Shown here piece by piece: positions 42,567 to 49,849 of a stretch of DNA of 64,000 nt. A program made the translations under genes and the position numbers. Source of the DNA: Streptosporangiales bacterium (GTDB taxonomy: Bacteria; Actinomycetota; Actinomycetes; Streptosporangiales; WHSR01); the NCBI GenBank assembly GCA_009379995.1, contig WHSR01000001.1, positions 62,001-126,000 on the forward strand, in the 5' to 3' direction. Each line of letters opens with the position of its first letter. The stretch's first letter is position 1. A model generated the notes under the pieces. The model ran no database searches. It was not told the origin of the DNA and worked only from the letters and a program-made list of their open reading frames with translations.

Positions 42567-44326
42567 CCGCGGTAGGCGTGAACGACCGTCCGACCGTCGA
42601 CCCGTTCACTGTCGAGGTGATCAAGGACGCTCTCGTCGCGATCAGCGACGAGATGTTCATCGCCTTCGGCCGTACCGCCATGTCGACGGTCATCTATGAG
42701 GTCCTGGACTACGCCTGTGGCCTGATCGACACCGAGGGCCGCATCATCACCCAGGGCAACGGGGTCACCGGGTTCCTCGGCACCCTGACCTTCGCCGCCC
42801 GGCAGACCCTGGAGAAGTTCGGGCGTGCGAACCTGCGCGAAGGCGATGTCCTCATCGTCAACGACCCGTACTACGGCGGCGGCACCCACCTGTCCGACGT
42901 CAGTCTGGTGGTCCCGATCTTCTACGACGACGAACTGGTGGCGTTCGCCGCGTCCAAGGGCCACTGGACCGAGGTCGGCGGCAAGGACCCGGGCTCGTGG
43001 ACCACCGACGCCGTCGAGGTCTTCCAGGAGGGGCTGCAGTTCCCCTGCGTGAAGCTCTTCGACGGCGGAGAGCCCAACCAGGCGGTCATCGACATGATCG
43101 AGGCCAACGTGCGGCTGCCGACCCTGACCCTGGGCGACATGTACGCGCAGGCCGGGGCGATGCGGCTGGGCCAGCGCCGGTTCGTGGAGATGTGCGACAA
43201 GTACGGCTGGCCGACCGTACACGCCGCCATCGAGGACGCCCTCGACTACGGCGAGCGGATGACCCGGCTGGAGCTGGCCAAGCTGCCGGACGGGGTGTAC
43301 GAGGCCGAGGACTTCGTCGACGACGACGGGATCGGCAACGGGCCGTTCCCGATCAAGGTCGAGATCACCATCGAGGGTGACGAGATCACCTTCGACTTCA
43401 CCGGGACACACCCGCAGGTGCCCGGCCCGGTGAACTGCACAACCACAAGCCTTCATTCCGGGGTACGGACGATCGTCAAGGCGATCACCAGTCCCGAGAT
43501 CCCCGTGAATGAGGGGTGTTTCAGGCCGGTGAAGATCGTCTGCCCCCCTCGGACGATCTTCACGGCCGAACGCCCCGCACCCGTCTCGACGTACTGGGAA
43601 ACCATGGACCAGGTCACCGACCTGGCCTGGAAGGCCCTGGCACCGGTGGTGCCCGACCGCCTGCCCGCCGGCCACTTCCTTTCGGTGTGTGGCGTGGTGG
43701 TCGCCGGCAACCATCCCGACACCGGTGAGCTGTTCCTCCTCGTCGAGCCGCAGGCCGGCGGCTGGGGAGCGGCCGTCGACCGGGACGGCGAGCAGGGCCT
43801 CATGTGCGTCGGAGACGGCGAGACGTACGTCATACCGATCGAGGTGGCCGAGGCCCGCTACGGCATCACGGTGCTCCAGTTCGGCTTCGACACCGAGGCG
43901 CCGTACGGGGCCGGGCAGTTCCGCGGCGGTCGCGGCTGTATCCGCGACTACCGGGCCGAGACCGACCTCACCATCACCGCGACGTTCGGCCGGCACAAGT
44001 TCCCGCCGTGGGGTATCGACGGCGGGAGCGGCGGCTCCCCGAACGAGCTGCGGATCCTCCGGGAGGACGGCACTGTCGAGGTCTACGGCAAGTGCGCCCG
44101 GGTTCCGCTGAAGAAGGGCGAGATCGCCCGGCTGGTGACCGGCAGCGGTGGCGGCTGGGGCGACCCGCTGCACCGTCCGGTCGAGAAGGTCCTGGACGAC
44201 GTACGGGACGGCTATATCAGCATCGAGACCGCCGACCGCGACTATCGCGTCGTTGTCGACCCGAAGACATTGACCGTAATCGGCAGCTCCGGCAAGCGCC
44301 GAGAGCGATCGGGAGCGACAGGATGA
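42563..44326 (+). CDS. Hydantoinase/oxoprolinase subunit B (HyuB)
   Basis: A 587-residue Hydantoinase_B protein, partner of the preceding subunit. Typical stretches are VDPFTVEVIKDALVAISDEM near the start, DVLIVNDPYYGGGTHLSDVSLV, GHWTEVGGKDPGSW and, near the end, TGSGGGWGDPLHRPVEKV. GTG 42563 overlaps the hyuA-like stop by four bases. Its own stop overlaps the next small gene (ATGA). Together the two subunits predict an ATP-driven ring-opening hydrolase acting in the cytosol. Confidence 0.94.
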   Translation: MTAVGVNDRPTVDPFTVEVIKDALVAISDEMFIAFGRTAMSTVIYEVLDYACGLIDTEGRIITQGNGVTGFLGTLTFAARQTLEKFGRANLREGDVLIVNDPYYGGGTHLSDVSLVVPIFYDDELVAFAASKGHWTEVGGKDPGSWTTDAVEVFQEGLQFPCVKLFDGGEPNQAVIDMIEANVRLPTLTLGDMYAQAGAMRLGQRRFVEMCDKYGWPTVHAAIEDALDYGERMTRLELAKLPDGVYEAEDFVDDDGIGNGPFPIKVEITIEGDEITFDFTGTHPQVPGPVNCTTTSLHSGVRTIVKAITSPEIPVNEGCFRPVKIVCPPRTIFTAERPAPVSTYWETMDQVTDLAWKALAPVVPDRLPAGHFLSVCGVVVAGNHPDTGELFLLVEPQAGGWGAAVDRDGEQGLMCVGDGETYVIPIEVAEARYGITVLQFGFDTEAPYGAGQFRGGRGCIRDYRAETDLTITATFGRHKFPPWGIDGGSGGSPNELRILREDGTVEVYGKCARVPLKKGEIARLVTGSGGGWGDPLHRPVEKVLDDVRDGYISIETADRDYRVVVDPKTLTVIGSSGKRRERSGATG

Positions 44327-44583
44327 GCACGCCGATTCCGTCCACGATCGACCCGTCCTGCCATAGCCGCAACGACGAGCTGCAGGAGCTCCACAGGGAG
44401 TACCCGGAGTGGGGTGTGTGGCGTAGCGGCACCGGCCGGTGGTGGGCGTTCCGCACCGGGTACAACCCGCTGACCATCAGCCAGCTCCGCGCTGGATGCA
44501 GGCTGATCGTGCAGGCCGAGAGCCTGAGCGAGCTGCGCGAACTGATGCGCACGGAGACATTGGCGGCCCAGCGAGCCGGCTGA
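44323..44583 (+). CDS. Small Trp-rich protein coupled to HyuB
   Basis: An 86-residue protein starting at ATG 44323 inside the HyuB stop. It contains EYPEWGVWRSGTGRWWAF, then a helical C-terminus (LSELRELMRTETLAAQ). Resembles small hypothetical actinobacterial proteins with a W-x-I/W-x-x-G-x-W-x-A pattern, but I know no function. Its strict coupling suggests a role with the hydantoinase, or just operon hitch-hiking. Confidence 0.65.
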   Translation: MSTPIPSTIDPSCHSRNDELQELHREYPEWGVWRSGTGRWWAFRTGYNPLTISQLRAGCRLIVQAESLSELRELMRTETLAAQRAG

Positions 44584-44617
44584 GCCGGACTCCCTCTGCC
44601 CACGGGTAAGAGGTCAA

Positions 44618-44647
44618 TTGTCTGTTTGTATGACGATCATCTAACCT
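44618..44647 (+). promoter_or_regulatory. Promoter with embedded FadR-type operator
   Basis: TTGTCT (44618-44623) and TAACCT (44642-44647) are 18 bases apart. Between them TTGTATGACGA (44626-44636) exactly fits TNGTNNNACNA, the half-palindromic consensus bound by FadR-subfamily GntR proteins. The FadR/FCD-type regulator gene starts 69 bases downstream, so autorepression is likely. Confidence 0.55.
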
Positions 44648-44715
44648 GCCTGGGTGACGAGTCCGGAGAGCGCGCGCACGCGGCTGGCGGAGAATGACGC
44701 GTCCGTGAGGACAGC

Positions 44716-45411
44716 GTGAGCGATACGGACCGGCTGAGTGACCTGTCCATACGGGTCGAGCGGGTGGTCGCGCCCGTCCGTGAGCAGGTCCTGCGCCAGC
44801 TTCGTCAGGCGATCATCGAGATGCGCTTCAAGCCCGGGCACCACCTGGTGGAGCGGGAGCTGATCGAGCAGACGGGCGTTTCGCGTACCACGATCCGCGA
44901 GGTCCTGCGCCAGCTTGCCGCCGAGGGGCTGGTCGTGACCGTACCGAACAGGGGAACGGTAGTCGCGACGCCCACCTTCGAGCAGGCCGTCGAGCTGTAC
45001 GAGGTACGGGCCGTGCTGGAGGGGATGGCGACCCGCCAGTTCGTGCAGCGCGCCTCGGCGGCTCAGATACGAGAACTGCGGTCTGCCTTCGAGGAGTTCG
45101 AGAGGGCGGCCGCGACGGAGGACAAAGTGTCCGGCCTGCTCGAGGCGAAGAAGCGCTTCTACGAGGTGCTCTTCGGCGGGGCCGGGAACAGCACCGTGCG
45201 GTCCATCGTGGAGGGACTCCAGGCCCGCGTCTCATTGCTGAGAGCCGCCTCGCTCTCCCAGCCCGGCCGGATCCCCGATTCGGTCGAGGAGATTCGCGCC
45301 ATAGTGACAGCTGTGGAAGCCGGAGACCCGGAGGCCGCCGCGCGGGCGTGCGCGCATCACGTGGAGCAGGCCGGGCAGGTGGTGTTTCGGGCGATGGGTG
45401 AAGGTCGATGA
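44716..45411 (+). CDS. GntR-family (FCD) transcriptional regulator
   Basis: A 231-residue FadR-subfamily protein: winged helix (VLRQLRQAIIEMRFKPGHHLVERELIEQTGVSRTTIREVLRQL, split over 25-67; wing PNRGTVVATPT) and a helical FCD domain lacking the usual full set of metal-binding histidines (one in the C-terminal CAHHVEQA). GTG 44716. It overlaps the lactonase-like gene by ATGA, so it heads a five-gene operon and probably senses its substrate or an intermediate. Confidence 0.9.
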   Translation: MSDTDRLSDLSIRVERVVAPVREQVLRQLRQAIIEMRFKPGHHLVERELIEQTGVSRTTIREVLRQLAAEGLVVTVPNRGTVVATPTFEQAVELYEVRAVLEGMATRQFVQRASAAQIRELRSAFEEFERAAATEDKVSGLLEAKKRFYEVLFGGAGNSTVRSIVEGLQARVSLLRAASLSQPGRIPDSVEEIRAIVTAVEAGDPEAAARACAHHVEQAGQVVFRAMGEGR

Positions 45412-46247
45412 CGGAGGCGAACGTGTCACAGACGCCGGACCGGCGGGAACCGGCCCAGGGGTCGACGTACGAGGTAGTGGCGATCCGATACGGAACCCGG
45501 GAGACCTCGAAGGTCGACTCCTACCACCGCTACCCGGAGTACGGAGAGCCGGACGTAAAGGTGGACATGGATTACTTCTTCTGGGTGGTCCGCGGCCAGG
45601 GGCGCACCATCGTGATCGACACCGGCTTCGACCCCGAGGTCGGGGTGCGCCGGGGCCGGACCGTCACGATCGACCCCGCCGACGCGCTCGCCCGCGTCGG
45701 CGTCGACCCGGCTCAGGTCGACCAGGTGGTAGTGACGCACTTCCACTACGACCACATCGGGAACGTCGACCTGTTTCCGCGCTCCGAGATCGTCGTCGCC
45801 GACCGGGAGCTGGAGTTCTGGACCGGCCCATACGCGACCCGCCTGCTCGTCGCGTCGCCGACCGAGTCGAACGAGATACGCCGGGTGCAGGACGCGGCGC
45901 GGGACGGCCGCGTCCGGGTGGTGGGCGAACAGGCGGGCATCGCCCCGGGGATCGACGCGATCCGCGTCGGCGGGCACACGCCGGGACAGCTTGTCCTCAC
46001 CGTCGCGACCGAGGCGGGACAGGCGGTGATCGCCTCGGACGCGCTGCATTACTACGAGGAGTACGAACTCGACCGGCCGTTCGCGATCCTGACCGACCTG
46101 GAGGAGATGTACCGCGCCTACGACACCCTGCGTGAGCTGGCGGAACCCTCCGGCCACGCCCTGGTCGCCGGCCACGACCCGGCGGTGATGACGCGCTTTC
46201 CGGGGCTCAGCGACGAGACCGCCGAGGTAGCCGTCCGCATCGCCTGA
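45408..46247 (+). CDS. Metallo-beta-lactamase-fold hydrolase, AHL-lactonase-like
   Basis: A 279-residue MBL-fold protein with the zinc motif THFHYDHIGN (His111, His113, Asp115, His116), a further His in GGHTPGQL and the bridging Asp in ASDALHYYEEY. The overall plan, including the N-terminal VDSYHRYPEYGEPDVKVDMDY-like region, is that of N-acyl-homoserine lactonase family members. In this catabolic context it more likely opens a lactone intermediate than acts in quorum quenching. Its stop lies inside a heptamer repeat. Confidence 0.85.
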   Translation: MTEANVSQTPDRREPAQGSTYEVVAIRYGTRETSKVDSYHRYPEYGEPDVKVDMDYFFWVVRGQGRTIVIDTGFDPEVGVRRGRTVTIDPADALARVGVDPAQVDQVVVTHFHYDHIGNVDLFPRSEIVVADRELEFWTGPYATRLLVASPTESNEIRRVQDAARDGRVRVVGEQAGIAPGIDAIRVGGHTPGQLVLTVATEAGQAVIASDALHYYEEYELDRPFAILTDLEEMYRAYDTLRELAEPSGHALVAGHDPAVMTRFPGLSDETAEVAVRIA

Positions 46248-46282
46248 CGCCTGACGCCTGACGCCTGACGCCTGACGTCTGA
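46241..46282. repeat. Heptamer tandem repeat between lactonase and CMD genes
   Basis: CGCCTGA is repeated five times without error from 46241 to 46275, followed by one variant copy (CGTCTGA, 46276-46282). The first copy contains the TGA stop of the lactonase gene. The array ends directly before the CTGGAGG ribosome site of the next gene, so copy number changes would alter spacing in the operon but not the protein. Confidence 0.9.
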
Positions 46283-46297
46283 CCTGGAGGTTGCCTC

Positions 46298-47071
46298 ATG
46301 GAACCCGGTGGGCGGGCTCACGAGCTGCGCGAGGCCTTCGTCGAGATCCACGGGCACTGGGACGAGAGCTGGGAGGGGCTGCTCGAGCTGGATCCCGACT
46401 TCTTCCAGAGCTACCTGGACCTGGCGGCGGTCCCGCATCGGCAGGGCACGCTGGAGCCAAAGGTGCGGCAGCTCATCCTGATCGCCGTCGACGGCGCGGC
46501 CACCCACCTCTACGCGCCCGGGCTGCGGGAGCACATCTCCCGGGCGCTCGACCTCGGCGCGGCTCCCGAGGAGATCATGGAGGTGCTCCAGCTGACGGCC
46601 ACCCTCGGGATCCATGCCTGCAACCTGGGCGTACCGATCCTCCTTGAGGAGGCGGCCGCCATGGCGGGGGCGGCGGCCGAGCCCGAGCCGTTCTCCGCCC
46701 GGCAGGAGGAGATCAAGAGCGAGTTCACCGAGAAGCGGGGCTACTGGAACCCGTTCTGGGACGACCTGCTACGGCTGGCCCCCGAGTTCTTCGCCGCCTA
46801 CACCCGGTTCTCCTCGATCCCCTGGGGGAACGGCGTGCTGGAGCCCAAGGTCAAAGAGCTGATCTACACGGCCTTCGACGCGTCCGCCACCCACATGTTC
46901 GAGCCCGGGCTTCGGCAGCACATCCGGAACGCGCTCGGCTACGGCGCGACCACCAGCGAGATCATGGAGGTGCTGGAGTTGACGAGCCTGATCGGCATCC
47001 ACTCGTGCGCGACAGGCGTACCGCTGCTGCGGGAGATCCTGCGCCGCCGCCGTGCCGGGGGCGCCCCGTGA
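46298..47071 (+). CDS. Tandem carboxymuconolactone-decarboxylase (CMD) domain protein
   Basis: A 257-residue protein made of two homologous CMD/AhpD-like domains (about 10-115 and 135-245). Each has the pattern LEPKV..LI..A.D..ATH..EPGLR.HI..AL..GA...EIMEVL.L....GIH.C. The CxxC pair of peroxidase-type AhpD is absent, so a decarboxylase or isomerase role is more likely. GGAGG precedes ATG 46298. Its stop overlaps the dehydrogenase start (GTGA). Confidence 0.88.
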   Translation: MEPGGRAHELREAFVEIHGHWDESWEGLLELDPDFFQSYLDLAAVPHRQGTLEPKVRQLILIAVDGAATHLYAPGLREHISRALDLGAAPEEIMEVLQLTATLGIHACNLGVPILLEEAAAMAGAAAEPEPFSARQEEIKSEFTEKRGYWNPFWDDLLRLAPEFFAAYTRFSSIPWGNGVLEPKVKELIYTAFDASATHMFEPGLRQHIRNALGYGATTSEIMEVLELTSLIGIHSCATGVPLLREILRRRRAGGAP

Positions 47072-48024
47072 GTACCCCCGGAGCGGCAGCCACGGGCGGC
47101 GGCGCTGTCGGCGCTGTCGGCATTGTCGGCGTGGGCAACATGGGCGGCCGGATAGCCGGCCGGATCCTGGAGCGAGGCGCCACGCTGTGGGCCTACGACG
47201 CCGACCCGCGGCGGGTGGGAGCCTCCGGCGCCCGGGCGGCGGGGTCGGTCGGTGAGCTCGTCGCCGAATCCGAAGTGGTCCTGCTTTCTCTGCCGGACAG
47301 CGGCGTCGTCGAGTCGGTAGTCCTCGCGGACGGGGGAGTGCTCGCGAGCTGCCGTCCCGGTCAGGTCGTCGCCGACCTGAGCACCTCCTCGCCGCAGTCC
47401 AGCGTCGCTATCCACGACGCGTTGCGGGAGAAGGGCGTCGAGTTCCTCGACGCGGGCATCTCCGGCGGGGCCGCCGCGGCGGAGCGCGGCACGTTGACGC
47501 TCATGGTCGGGGGCTCGAAGGACGCGCTCGACGGTGTCCGGTGGCTGCTCGACTGCTTCAGTGCCCAGGTCTTCCACATGGGGCCGAGCGGTAGCGGCCA
47601 CACCGCGAAACTGCTCAACAACTTCCTCAACGGGGTCAGCCTCGCGGCGACCGCCGAGGTCATGGTCGCCGCGCGGAAGGCAGGCCTGGACCTCGAACAG
47701 TTCCTGGACGTGCTCAACCACAGCTCGGGTGTCAACTTCGCGACCCTGAACCGCTTCCCCAGCATCGTCAAGGGTGACTACCTGGAGGGCGGGCTGACCG
47801 GAAGGCTCATGGCCAAGGACATCCGACTGTATGTGGACCTGATGGGACGCCTCGGGGCTCCCACACTGAACGGCCCCGCGTGCCTCGCTACCTTTGAGGT
47901 GACCAACGCCCTTGGCTACGGCGACCAGATCAGCAACCGGGTCGTCGATGGCCTGGGTGACATGGCAGGTGGGGTACGTGTCCACGACCGACCGGCAAAC
48001 GAGGAGGGGAACCACCCGACATGA
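47068..48024 (+). CDS. NAD(P)-dependent beta-hydroxyacid dehydrogenase (HIBADH/GarR-like)
   Basis: A 318-residue 3-hydroxyisobutyrate-dehydrogenase-family enzyme: Rossmann motif VGIVGVGNMGGRIAGR, substrate motif DAGISGGAAAAERGTLTLMVGG, and catalytic Lys in GSGHTAKLLNN. Such enzymes act on 3-hydroxyisobutyrate, tartronate semialdehyde or related beta-hydroxyacids. GTG 47068 overlaps the CMD stop. The first 15 residues are a Gly/Ala-rich extension before the fold. Confidence 0.9.
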   Translation: MSTPGAAATGGGAVGAVGIVGVGNMGGRIAGRILERGATLWAYDADPRRVGASGARAAGSVGELVAESEVVLLSLPDSGVVESVVLADGGVLASCRPGQVVADLSTSSPQSSVAIHDALREKGVEFLDAGISGGAAAAERGTLTLMVGGSKDALDGVRWLLDCFSAQVFHMGPSGSGHTAKLLNNFLNGVSLAATAEVMVAARKAGLDLEQFLDVLNHSSGVNFATLNRFPSIVKGDYLEGGLTGRLMAKDIRLYVDLMGRLGAPTLNGPACLATFEVTNALGYGDQISNRVVDGLGDMAGGVRVHDRPANEEGNHPT

Positions 48025-48413
48025 AGATCCTTCGTGGCCGTGAGAACGGCGCGCCCTCGAACCCGCGCAGCGACACCTTCACCGGCACCGTCTGGATGGA
48101 TCCCGTGGTCGCGCCCACCGACGGGGTCGCGGTGAACACCGTCTTCTTCCCGCCGGGCGCCCGTACGCATTGGCATCGGCACACCGAAGGGCAGCTTCTG
48201 CTGGTCACGCACGGCCGCGGATACGTTCAGTCCGACCCGGACGAGGGCTCCTGGGTCCTCCCCGGCGACGTCGTGTACGTGCCGGCGGGGGAGCAGCATT
48301 GGCACGGCGCGGGTCCGGAGAGCTACCTGGTACACGTCGCCGTCTCGTTGGGGACCACCGAATGGTCCACCGAGGTCACCGACGAGCACTACCGGAGCTT
48401 GCTGAACCCTTAA
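48021..48413 (+). CDS. Cupin-domain protein
   Basis: A 130-residue single-domain cupin with motif 1 ARTHWHRHTEGQLLLVTHGRG (split: HWHRHTEGQ) and motif 2 PGDVVYVPAGEQHWHG, giving the usual His-rich metal site. Matches the family often beside CMD-domain proteins, as here. ATG 48021 overlaps the dehydrogenase stop. It is the last gene of the GntR-lactonase-CMD-dehydrogenase operon. An isomerase or dioxygenase role is possible. Confidence 0.9.
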   Translation: MKILRGRENGAPSNPRSDTFTGTVWMDPVVAPTDGVAVNTVFFPPGARTHWHRHTEGQLLLVTHGRGYVQSDPDEGSWVLPGDVVYVPAGEQHWHGAGPESYLVHVAVSLGTTEWSTEVTDEHYRSLLNP

Positions 48414-48437
48414 CCGGACGTTAGCCGGCAGAAGACT

Positions 48438-48454
48438 CGGTATTGCACATACCG
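48438..48454. terminator. Short hairpin after the cupin gene
   Basis: CGGTAT and ATACCG (48438-48443, 48449-48454) flank a five-base loop, 25 bases after the cupin stop. The stem is weak (6 bp) and has no T-run, so this is tentative. Confidence 0.3.
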
Positions 48455-48641
48455 ACACCCCGTCGTAAGCTCCGTGTGGCTCAGGTCACACGACGCATCG
48501 GATGACGCACGAAACTGCTGCCGTCGAACATCTGGGGTGCGGCGGCGGGGCCGCCACGCTTCCTTCCGTGGCTGCGCGTAACGGATAGGCGCAACGAGGC
48601 GCAGCAAATAGGCAGGCCACGAGGAGGGCAGGCGAGCACCG

Positions 48642-48821
48642 ATGTTAACCCGACGACAGCTCATCCAGACCGGCGCGCTCGCCGGTACCGCCGCGTTCGC
48701 GTCCCCGGCGCTGCTGACCCCGGATCAGGCGCTGGCCGCGCCGCTTCCGGGTCGACCGCTCGATCCGACATCGATACCCAAGTACGTGACAATACTCGTC
48801 AGGTTTCGATCGGCGGAGTAA
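48642..48821 (+). pseudogene. Multicopper oxidase remnant, N-terminal piece
   Basis: A 59-codon frame with good ribosome site (GAGGAGGG) encoding a twin-arginine signal (MLTRRQLIQTGALAGTAAF) and the start of a mature multicopper oxidase (LDPTSIPKYVT, matching the usual LDPxxIPKYVTPL). Homology stops after about residue 50 and the frame ends shortly after (LVRFRSAE). The remaining several hundred residues of the enzyme, including the first two cupredoxin domains, are gone. The next frame starts with TAATG overlap and carries the enzyme's C-terminus. Confidence 0.8.
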
Positions 48822-49213
48822 TGTCACAGTTCATCGAGGGCGCGCGGAGAGCGCTGCTGCTCGGCACCGTCAACCCGGACGGCACGGCCAACCTGCTCGA
48901 GTGGGGGTCGCCGATCACCGAGAATCCGGCGGCGGGTGCCACCGAGATCTGGGAAATGACCAACTTCACCGACCACACCCACCCGATTCACGTTCACCTC
49001 GTGCAGTTCGAGGTGATCAACCGCCAGCCGATCGGCGGCTCGACCCGGCCGCCCGAGGACTGGGAAGCCGGACACAAGGACACGGTGCTCGTGTTTCCCA
49101 TGGAGACCACTCGGGTCAAGGCACGTTTCGACCGCGCGGGCCTCTTCGTCTGGCACTGCCACATCATCGACCACGAAGACAACGAGATGATGCGCCCCTA
49201 CCGAATCGGCTGA
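48821..49213 (+). pseudogene. Multicopper oxidase remnant, C-terminal cupredoxin piece
   Basis: A 130-codon frame corresponding to the last domain of a CotA-like multicopper oxidase. It retains the copper ligands HPIHVHLVQFEVINRQ and HCHIIDHEDNEMM and the lead-in ALLLGTVNPDGTANLLEWG. With the Tat-signal fragment directly upstream, this is an internal deletion that removed roughly 300-400 codons of a protein normally 480-600 long. The surviving domain cannot form the trinuclear centre by itself. No frameshift is needed inside either piece. Confidence 0.85.
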
Positions 49214-49246
49214 GGCGATCCGCGGCCCGGCCGGCCGGTGCCCGGG

Positions 49247-49732
49247 CTACAACTGGCTGTAGCTCCAACCGGTCGGCCGGCCGTCGGCGTACGGCATCAC
49301 CGCGTGGAACTGCCGCGTCGAGCCGAACACCAGCGGCAGAAAGTGGGCGTCGCCTCCCCACAGCGGCAGCTTCCCGGCGAGAAGGTCTGCCACCTCCACC
49401 CACTCGAGGGTGCCCTCCGGGTTCGTCCGCCGCGGCGTACCCGACCAGGCCGGAACGCGGAAGACGAACCCGAACCAGTTCTCGCCCTCGCGGCCGAATC
49501 CCGGCCAGGAGATGGTGCCGGCCAGCTCCAGCCGCTCGCAGGTGATCCCGGCCTCTTCGCCGATCTCACGGCACATGCCGGCGCAGACGTCCTCGTCCGG
49601 CTCCAGCTTGCCGCCCAGCCCGTTGTACCGGCCGAAATGCAGGTCGTCCGGACGGGTATCGCGGTGGATCATCAACACCCGCGTTCCGTCGGCCGACAGG
49701 ACATAGCCCAACGTGGCCAGGATCGCCTGCAC
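49247..49732 (-). CDS. Nudix hydrolase (8-oxo-dGTP diphosphatase-like)
   Basis: A 161-residue Nudix protein with a complete Nudix box GKLEPDEDVCAGMCREIGEEAGI (residues about 41-63, matching GX5EX7REUXEEXGU). Similar to MutT-like 8-oxo-dGTP diphosphatases. GTG 49732 is taken as the start because the family begins here (ILATLGYVLSADG); the frame upstream to 49933 is antisense to the acylase signal region. Convergent with the oxidase remnant. Confidence 0.88.
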   Translation of the reverse strand: MQAILATLGYVLSADGTRVLMIHRDTRPDDLHFGRYNGLGGKLEPDEDVCAGMCREIGEEAGITCERLELAGTISWPGFGREGENWFGFVFRVPAWSGTPRRTNPEGTLEWVEVADLLAGKLPLWGGDAHFLPLVFGSTRQFHAVMPYADGRPTGWSYSQL

Positions 49733-49849
49733 GGTCGCACCTCCATGGCAGTCCGGATAACCACTCGGCAAGCTAGGGCCTCCCCAGAGAGGGCGGCGCG
49801 CTGTACGTTCGCGTTCGCCACCGGTTACCGCTCGGTAGGAGTGAGGCGA

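Noticed and set aside
40242-44173. Long minus-strand open frames opposite the HyuA and HyuB genes
   Set aside because: Shadow frames: the plus-strand products have intact hydantoinase motifs, while the antisense translations show none.
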